NCBI RefSeq assembly: GCF_037940415.1
Contig: NZ_CP149798.1
Span: 7,535,001-7,599,000, forward strand
Direction of reading: 5' to 3'
From: Streptomyces sp. f51
GTDB taxonomy: Bacteria; Actinomycetota; Actinomycetes; Streptomycetales; Streptomycetaceae
Length of the DNA: 64,000 nt
Position numbers and translations under genes: made by a program. Under the pieces are notes generated by a model, which searched no databases, was not told the origin of the DNA, and saw only the letters and a program-made list of their open reading frames with translations. The first letter of the stretch is position 1. Every line of letters starts with the position of its first letter. Shown here piece after piece: positions 58,987 through 64,000 of this stretch.

Positions 58987-60222
58987 GTGAGCGCGCCTGC
59001 TGTATGCCCGTATGTCCTGGACGTGACCGGGCGGGATCTGCCGGGAGAGGCCGCGATGCTGCGGGCCCAGGGGCCTGCGGTGCAGGTCCAGCTGCCCGGG
59101 GGGGTGGTGGCCTGGGCCGTGGTGGGGCAGCGGCATGTGGAGCGGCTGCTGACCGATGCGCGGGTCTCCAAGGACGCCCGCCGGCACTGGCCGGCCTTCA
59201 TCGAGGGCCGGATCACCGAGGACTGGCCGCTGTATCCGTGGGTGGCCAACGAGAACATGCTCTTCGCCTACGGGGAGAGCCACACGCGGCTGCGCCGGCT
59301 GGTGGCGGGGGCCTTCACCGCGCGGCGCACCGAGGCGCTGCGTCCGCGGGTCGAGGAGATCACCGCCGAGCTGCTCGCGGATCTGGCGGCGCTGCCGGCC
59401 GGCACGGAGGTGGATCTGCGGACCGCGTTCGCCGAGGTGCTGCCGATGCGGGTGATCTGCGAGCTGTTCGGGGTGGTGCAGGGGGAGCCGACCGACGCGC
59501 TGTGCGCGGCGCTGCACAAGGTGTTCAGCACCACCCTGCCCGGCGCCGAGATCGAGGCGGCCCGCCTGGAGGCCTTCATGCTGCTGTCGCAGCTGGTGAA
59601 GGACAAGCGGGAGCGGCCCGGGGACGATCTGACCAGTTCGCTCATCGCGGCCCGGGACCGGGAGGACCGGCTGAGCGAGGCGGAACTGCTCGGCACCCTC
59701 TTCCTGATGATCGCCGGCGGGCAGGACACGACCGCCGCGCTGATCACCAACGCGGTGGGGGCACTGCTGAGCGATCCCGTCCAGCTCGGGCACGTGCGCG
59801 AGGGCCGGGCCGGCTGGCAGGACGTGGCGGCCGAGACGATGCGCGTGCACACTCCCGGCGCCTACTCGCCGATGCGGTTCGCCGTTAAGGACATCGACCT
59901 GGACGGGGTCCTCATCCGCAAGGGCGACGCGATCCTGGTCAACTTCGCCGCGGGCGGCCGCGATCCCGAACTCCACGGCCCCGACGCCGACCGCTTCGAC
60001 GTGCTGCGCACCGGCCGCGACCTGCTCGGCTTCGGGCACGGCACGCACCGCTGCATGGGCGTCCCGCTCGCCGAGATGGAGGCCACCGGCGCCTTCGCCG
60101 CGCTCTTCGACGCCTTCCCCCGCATGCGGCTGGCCTGCCCCCCGCGCGAACTGCGGCCCATGTCCAGCTTCCTGATGAACTCCCACCGCGCCCTGCCGGT
60201 GATCCTCAACCCGCTCGACTGA
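58987..60222 (+). CDS. Cytochrome P450 (Cyp17-like, butenolide pathway)
   Basis: 411 aa from GTG 58987 after GGGAGA. The oxygen-binding helix has IAGGQDTTA, the ExxR motif is ETMR and the haem loop is FGHGTHRCMG. In S. avermitilis the P450 Cyp17 hydroxylates the avenolide chain next to aco and avaR1, and gene order is the same here. Alternatively it tailors the polyketide. It needs a ferredoxin partner; none is in the window close by. Confidence 0.85.
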   Translation: MSAPAVCPYVLDVTGRDLPGEAAMLRAQGPAVQVQLPGGVVAWAVVGQRHVERLLTDARVSKDARRHWPAFIEGRITEDWPLYPWVANENMLFAYGESHTRLRRLVAGAFTARRTEALRPRVEEITAELLADLAALPAGTEVDLRTAFAEVLPMRVICELFGVVQGEPTDALCAALHKVFSTTLPGAEIEAARLEAFMLLSQLVKDKRERPGDDLTSSLIAARDREDRLSEAELLGTLFLMIAGGQDTTAALITNAVGALLSDPVQLGHVREGRAGWQDVAAETMRVHTPGAYSPMRFAVKDIDLDGVLIRKGDAILVNFAAGGRDPELHGPDADRFDVLRTGRDLLGFGHGTHRCMGVPLAEMEATGAFAALFDAFPRMRLACPPRELRPMSSFLMNSHRALPVILNPLD

Positions 60223-60321
60223 AACACCGGCTCCCCGGACCCGCTGAACCGGGACACCGGCTCCCCGGACCCGCCGGACTAGGGCGCCGGGTCCCTGACC
60301 CGCTGGACCAAGACGCCGCGT

Positions 60322-60371
60322 GCAGACGGCGGGACCCTCCCCCCAGGCCGGGGGAGGGTCCCGCCGTCTGC
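60322..60371 (+). terminator. Very strong terminator after P450
   Basis: A perfect 22-bp stem (60322-60343 with 60350-60371), loop CAGGCC, then GTCTTTAT. Confidence 0.9.
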
Positions 60372-60445
60372 GTCTTTATCTGGCCGTGCCGGTGCGGCGA
60401 TGGCCGGGGCGGGTCTCGTCCTGCCCGGCATCGTCCCCTACAGTA

Positions 60446-60475
60446 AACGTACCAAGCGCGCGGTTTGGTAATGTT
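60446..60475. promoter_or_regulatory. Receptor-type operator before the second receptor gene
   Basis: ACGTACCAAGC and GGTTTGGTAATGT are imperfect inverted halves around GCGC, an ARE-like site about 75 bp before the start codon. Confidence 0.6.
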
Positions 60476-60547
60476 CGCGGGCCCCGGGGGCCCGGATGCA
60501 GGGGGGCGTGCGCGGCGGATGCCGCGCGGGCCCGGAAGGAGGCTGTG

Positions 60548-61342
60548 ATGGTCAAGCAGGTGAGGGCGGCGCGCACGCGCCAGTCCCTGGTCCGCGCCGC
60601 GGCCGAGGTGTTCGCCGCGGACGGCTACGCCCTCGCCTCGCTGCCGGTGATCAGCAGGCGGGCGGGGGTCAGCGCGGGCGCCCTGCACTTCCACTTCGCC
60701 AGCAAGGACGCCCTGGCCGCCGAGGTGGAGTCCGCGGCCGCGGACTGGGTGCGCGAGCTGGCCGAACGCTGCCGCGAGGAGAACGGCGCCCGGCTCCAGC
60801 TGCTCATGCGCACCATGTCCGGCCTGCTGCTGGCCGTCGCCGGCGACCCGGTGGTCAGGGCCGGGTTCAGGCTCGGCGCCGACCCCTCCCGCAAGAGCGG
60901 GGCCGCCATGCTGGGCCTGTGGCACCGGTGCGTGCGCGAGCTGGTGCTCCAGGCCCAGAGCGCGGGCGAACTCGCCGAGGGAGTCTGCCCCGACGGCGTG
61001 ACGGCCACGGTCGTGGCCGCCACCGTCGGCCTGGAGATGGCCGCCGCGATGGCCGCCGCGGCGGACGGCGCGGTGGATGGTGTGACGGCCGGTGCGATCG
61101 GCGGTGCGATGGGCGCCGCGCAGGACGGCGTGAGGGACGGTGCGGAGGGAGGCGCGGCGGACGGCGTGAGGGCCGGTGCGGCGGGAGGCGCGGTGGACGG
61201 CGTGAGGGCCGGTGCGGGGGGAGGCGCGGTGGACGGTGGCTGGCTGCCGGCCGGGCTCGTGGAGCAGTTCTGGTCCCTCGTCCTGCCCGGGCTGGCGGCC
61301 AGCCCCGAACGCGCCCTGGAATGGATGCCGCCCCGCACCTAG
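60548..61342 (+). CDS. TetR-type receptor homologue (AvaR2-like) with a repeat insertion
   Basis: 264 aa. The HTH (ARTRQSLVRAAAEVFAADGY, PVISRRAGVSAGALHFHFAS) is of the ArpA family; the ligand domain has AGFRLGADPSRK and GLWHRCVRELVLQA. After MAAAMAAAADGA an insert of about 55 residues made of G-A-V-D-G-V-R-A-G units precedes the last helix FWSLVLPGLAA. Family members are about 215 aa. ATG 60548 has AAGGAGG. Probably a pseudo-receptor acting with the first receptor. Confidence 0.8.
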   Translation: MVKQVRAARTRQSLVRAAAEVFAADGYALASLPVISRRAGVSAGALHFHFASKDALAAEVESAAADWVRELAERCREENGARLQLLMRTMSGLLLAVAGDPVVRAGFRLGADPSRKSGAAMLGLWHRCVRELVLQAQSAGELAEGVCPDGVTATVVAATVGLEMAAAMAAAADGAVDGVTAGAIGGAMGAAQDGVRDGAEGGAADGVRAGAAGGAVDGVRAGAGGGAVDGGWLPAGLVEQFWSLVLPGLAASPERALEWMPPRT

Positions 61343-61360
61343 ACCCCGGCCTGGCCCCCC

Positions 61361-61556
61361 TTCACGGCCGCCAACCCGGCCTGCGGCAGGCCGCCAACCC
61401 GGCCTGCGCCAACGGCCGCCAACCCGGCCTGCGCCAACGGCCGCCAACCGGGCCTGCGCCGCGGCCGCCGACCGGCCTGTGCCGACGGCCGCCAACCCGG
61501 TCTGCGTCAACGGCCGTCGGCACGGTCCTGCGTCAACGGCCTTCGGTGCGGCCCGT
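61361..61556. repeat. 25-bp tandem repeat
   Basis: Six or seven units of 24-26 bp, consensus GGCCGCCAACCCGGCCTGCG followed by CCAAC. Confidence 0.8.
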
Positions 61557-61779
61557 CATGGGGGTTGTGGGCACCCGGACCCGTCCGTCGCCGCAGCCTG
61601 CCGTGCGGCCGTCGGCACCTGCGCCGCAGCCGTCAGTACGGCCTGCCGCGCGGCCGTGAGCGCCCGCGCCCCGTCTGCCCGGGTGCAGCCACCGTGTGGC
61701 CGTGAGTGCCTGCGACCCATCCCGTCGATGCAGGCTGCGCCGTGTCCGTGAGCGCCGGTGCAGCCGCACGGCCGGCCCC

Positions 61780-62240
61780 TCCCTGTACCGTAGTTGGGCC
61801 GTTCCCGTACTGCGGCCGGCCGTCCGCCCCCGTACCGCGCAAGCGGTCCGTTCCGGCCTCGCGGCCAGGTCCGTCCCCGTGCCGGGGCCGGCCCGCCGTC
61901 CCCGTGCCGCGCGGGCGGCCGTCCGTAGCGCACAGGCGGCCCGTTCCCGGCCGTGCGGCCGGCTCATCCCCGTACCGCGGCCGGGCGGTTCCCCTGCCGC
62001 GGCCGGGCCGCCGTCCCCGTATGCACGGGCGCCCCCCGGCTGCGCGGGCCTGTCCCCGTACCGCGGCCGGCCTGTCCCCGTACCGCAGTTGGGCCGTTCC
62101 CGTACCGCGGCCGGCCCGCCGCCCCCGTGTGCGCGGGTGCCCCGTCCCGCCCGCACGGGCCCGTCCCGGCCGCACGGGTCCGCCCCCGGCCGCCGCCTGG
62201 TCGTCCCCGGCCGCGCGGCCGGCCGTCCTCGTGCCGGGTG
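61780..62240. repeat. GC-rich minisatellite before the SARP gene
   Basis: Degenerate units of about 30 bp with cores such as GTCCCCGTACCGCGGCCGG. No gene recognised between 61557 and 62260. Confidence 0.65.
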
Positions 62241-62269
62241 CGGGAGCAAGCAGGGTTTCCGGTTTCCCA

Positions 62270-62298
62270 TTGACATACCGCGCGTGCTGTTTTTTACT
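62270..62298 (+). promoter_or_regulatory. SARP gene promoter with possible receptor half-site
   Basis: A consensus -35 TTGACA (62270-62275) with TTTACT 17 bp later. The overlap ACATACCGCG … GTGCTGTTTTTT resembles a weak ARE, so the receptors could repress this activator gene. Confidence 0.5.
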
Positions 62299-62349
62299 CG
62301 GGGTGCAGTGGACGACACTGCGGAACTGCGTCAGAAACGGGGAGACGGC

Positions 62350-63156
62350 GTGGACATCGACGTACTGGGCACACTCGCCGTGCGGCACAACGGCGTGTCC
62401 GTCACGCCCACCGCACCCAAGCCCCGCCAGGTCCTGGCCCTGCTGGCGCTGCGGGCCGGGCAGGTCGTCCCGGTGGGGGTGCTGGCCGAGGAACTGTGGG
62501 GCGCCAGCCCGCCGCGCAGTGCCCGCGCCACCTTGCAGACCTACATCCTCCAGCTGCGCGAACTCATCTCCGCCGCCCTGGCCGGCGGCGCCCACAGCCC
62601 CGCCGGCCGGCGCCGCCAGGCCAAGGACGTCCTGCTGACCGTCCCCGGCGGCTACCTCCTTCGGAACGGCGACGGCGTCAGCGACGTCCGCGAGTTCGAG
62701 CGGCTCGCCGGCAGCGGCTACCGGGCCATGGACGCCGAGGACTACCCCCAGGCCGCCCGCCTGCTGCGCCAGGCCCTGGACCTGTGGACCGGGCCCGCGC
62801 TGGCCGACGTCCACACCGGCCCCCAGCTGCGCACCGAGGCCAAACGGCTCGAGGAGAGCCGGCTGTGCGCCCTGGACCAGCGCGTCGAGGCCGACCTGCG
62901 CCTGGGACGCCACCGCGAACTGCTCGCCGAACTCACCGTGCTGATCAGCCAGTACCCCATGCACGAGAGCCTGTGCGGCCAGTACATGCTCGCCCTCTAC
63001 CGCTCCGGCCGCCGCGGCGAGGCCCTGGACGCCTACCAGCGGCTGCGCGCCACCCTGGTGCGCGCCATGGGCCTGGAGCCCTCGCCCGCGCTCGCCAAGC
63101 TCCAGCGCTCCCTGCTGATGTCGGGCCCCAGAGCCTTCCGGCCCGCCCCGCCATGA
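62350..63156 (+). CDS. SARP-family pathway activator
   Basis: 268 aa. The OmpR-like DNA-binding domain (residues 1-95; LGTLAVRHNGVSVTPTAPKP, LAEELWGASPPRSARATLQT, YLL) is followed by the bacterial transcriptional activation domain (FERLAGSGYRAMDAEDYPQA, AEDYPQ … LHRQLR-like helices, RGEALDAYQRLRATLVRAMG, LEPSPAL). GTG 62350 has GGGGAG upstream. Small SARPs switch on type II PKS clusters; this one lies just before an aromatase gene. Confidence 0.9.
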   Translation: MDIDVLGTLAVRHNGVSVTPTAPKPRQVLALLALRAGQVVPVGVLAEELWGASPPRSARATLQTYILQLRELISAALAGGAHSPAGRRRQAKDVLLTVPGGYLLRNGDGVSDVREFERLAGSGYRAMDAEDYPQAARLLRQALDLWTGPALADVHTGPQLRTEAKRLEESRLCALDQRVEADLRLGRHRELLAELTVLISQYPMHESLCGQYMLALYRSGRRGEALDAYQRLRATLVRAMGLEPSPALAKLQRSLLMSGPRAFRPAPP

Positions 63157-63389
63157 GCACACCGGCGGCCCGCACCGGCTGACCCACCCCGCCCGCTCCC
63201 ACCCCGCCCGCTCCCGCCCTCCTGCTTTGCGCGGCCCGTCCCGCCGTGGGCGGGCCGGCCGCCCGCACCCGCGCCGCCCCGTTCCCGCCCGCCCTGCCCC
63301 ACCGGCTCGTCCTGCTTGTTGAGGGTGTTGGTGGCCGGCACGGGCTGATGCGATGCGCGGCACTGCCGCCCGTGTCGTTCCACCAGGAA

Positions 63390-63430
63390 TCGAGCACCGC
63401 TCAGCTCTGGCCGTGCAGCGTTGATCACAC
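63390..63430. promoter_or_regulatory. Possible SARP direct repeats
   Basis: TCGAGC (63390), TCAGCT (63401), TGCAGC (63414) and TCACAC (63425) start 11, 13 and 11 bp apart upstream of the aromatase gene. The spacing of the first pair fits SARP heptamer repeats; the third is off. Confidence 0.3.
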
Positions 63431-63449
63431 CTGGAGGAGAGGAGCGCGC

Positions 63450-64000
63450 ATGCCGTCGCAGCGATGGCACTCCGCCCGGCACACCGTCCCGGTCGCGGCG
63501 CCCGCCGGCGTCGTCTACGGCCTGCTCGCCGACGCCCCCCGCTGGCCGCTCCTGCTGCCCTCCTGCGTCCACGCCGAACGCGTCGACTCCGACCGGGCCG
63601 GGGACAGCCTGCGGCTGTGGCAGCTGCACCACGGCCAGGTCCGCTCCGCGCTCGTGCGCCGCGCGCTGCACCCGCGCGAGCGCAGCATCGCGTTCGAACT
63701 GCGCGACCCCCTGCTGCCCGACGCCCCGGCCCGCGGCGGCTGGAACGTGTCACCCGGCCCCGCCGGCCACTGCCGGCTCACCCTGCACCAGGAACACCAC
63801 CCCGCCCCCGGACAGGCACCCGGGACCCTCGACACGCAGGTCCGCGCCGAACTCGCGGCCGTCGCCGAGGCCGCCGAACGCTGGGACCGCCTGGACGAAC
63901 TGCTGTTCTCCTTCGAGGACAGCGTCTACGTCTGCGGCTCCCCGGAGATCGTCTACGACTTCCTCTACCGCATCGCGGACTGGGCCGACCTCGTCCCCCA
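63450..64000 (+). CDS. Aromatase/cyclase, type II polyketide (partial)
   Basis: 183 aa visible; the gene runs past the window end. The first SRPBCC domain (ARHTVPVAAPAGVVYGLLAD, WPLLLPSCVHAERVD) spans residues 1-150 and a second begins at FSFEDSVYVCGSPEIVYDFL, with ADWADLVP at the edge. Two-domain ARO/CYC proteins direct the first ring closure and aromatisation of nascent poly-beta-ketone. ATG 63450 has GGAGGAGAGGAG. Confidence 0.85.
   Translation, partial: MPSQRWHSARHTVPVAAPAGVVYGLLADAPRWPLLLPSCVHAERVDSDRAGDSLRLWQLHHGQVRSALVRRALHPRERSIAFELRDPLLPDAPARGGWNVSPGPAGHCRLTLHQEHHPAPGQAPGTLDTQVRAELAAVAEAAERWDRLDELLFSFEDSVYVCGSPEIVYDFLYRIADWADLVP

Noticed and set aside
58381..60186. A 601-codon minus-strand open frame
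   Set aside because: Antisense to the P450 gene and the minisatellite.

Overview
The window is high-GC actinobacterial DNA. GTG starts are frequent, products such as SARP, ECF41 and MmyB-type regulators are typical of Streptomyces, and ScbR/ArpA-type receptors are present. It looks like accessory sequence from a Streptomyces chromosome: many regulators, decayed genes, two insertion sequences, and at the right end the start of a specialised-metabolism cluster. All calls come from reading the sequence; no database search was run.

Layout. 0-9 kb: a truncated M15-like peptidase end, a CsbD protein, a P-loop ATPase, a decayed DUF2071 gene before a VOC protein, an autoregulated YtrA/GntR-membrane protein pair, and a translationally coupled operon of a 50-aa Pro/Arg-rich peptide, an APH-fold pseudokinase and an ABC exporter. 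9-20 kb: GNAT, an ECF41 sigma factor with an FAD oxidoreductase, a secreted repeat protein, a sigma factor, rhodanese, lipoprotein, phosphotransferase, and a MarR-hydrolase pair sharing three identical palindromes. Two copies of a structured RNA of about 150 nt lie 11.4 kb apart (711-859 and 12135-12285). 20-30 kb: a CoaD paralogue, a formate/nitrite-type channel, a two-gene operon for a secreted ribosome-inactivating protein and a secreted partner, a STAND NTPase with a small membrane protein, and a NarL-type two-component system.

30-45 kb: an IS200/IS605 element with a doubly nonsense-mutated tnpA and an intact tnpB lies between an MmyB regulator and an SDR gene that has no start codon. A WxL-like/DUF916-like surface pair, a PEBP operon facing a GntR regulator, a CdiI-type immunity protein, and a PucR / ferredoxin reductase / acyl desaturase locus follow. 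45-53.7 kb: an island of small proteins (DUF6243, DUF4279, DUF6086, small membrane proteins), lipoproteins, frameshifted genes, three copies of a 130-bp dispersed repeat, a tRNA-like fragment and a 1,167-bp IS630 element.

53.7-64 kb: a signalling locus in the same order as the avenolide genes of S. avermitilis: acyl-CoA oxidase (divergent), ArpA/ScbR-type receptor, cytochrome P450, second receptor. Receptor-type operators lie in front of the oxidase and both receptors, and a weaker one before the SARP activator. A two-domain aromatase/cyclase, cut by the window end, begins a type II polyketide cluster. The likely logic is that oxidase and P450 make a butenolide hormone, the receptors release their operators on binding it, and the SARP switches on the polyketide genes. 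The oxidase carries an N-terminal domain of about 390 residues made of some 65 hexapeptide repeats. GC-rich minisatellites fill several gaps of this locus.
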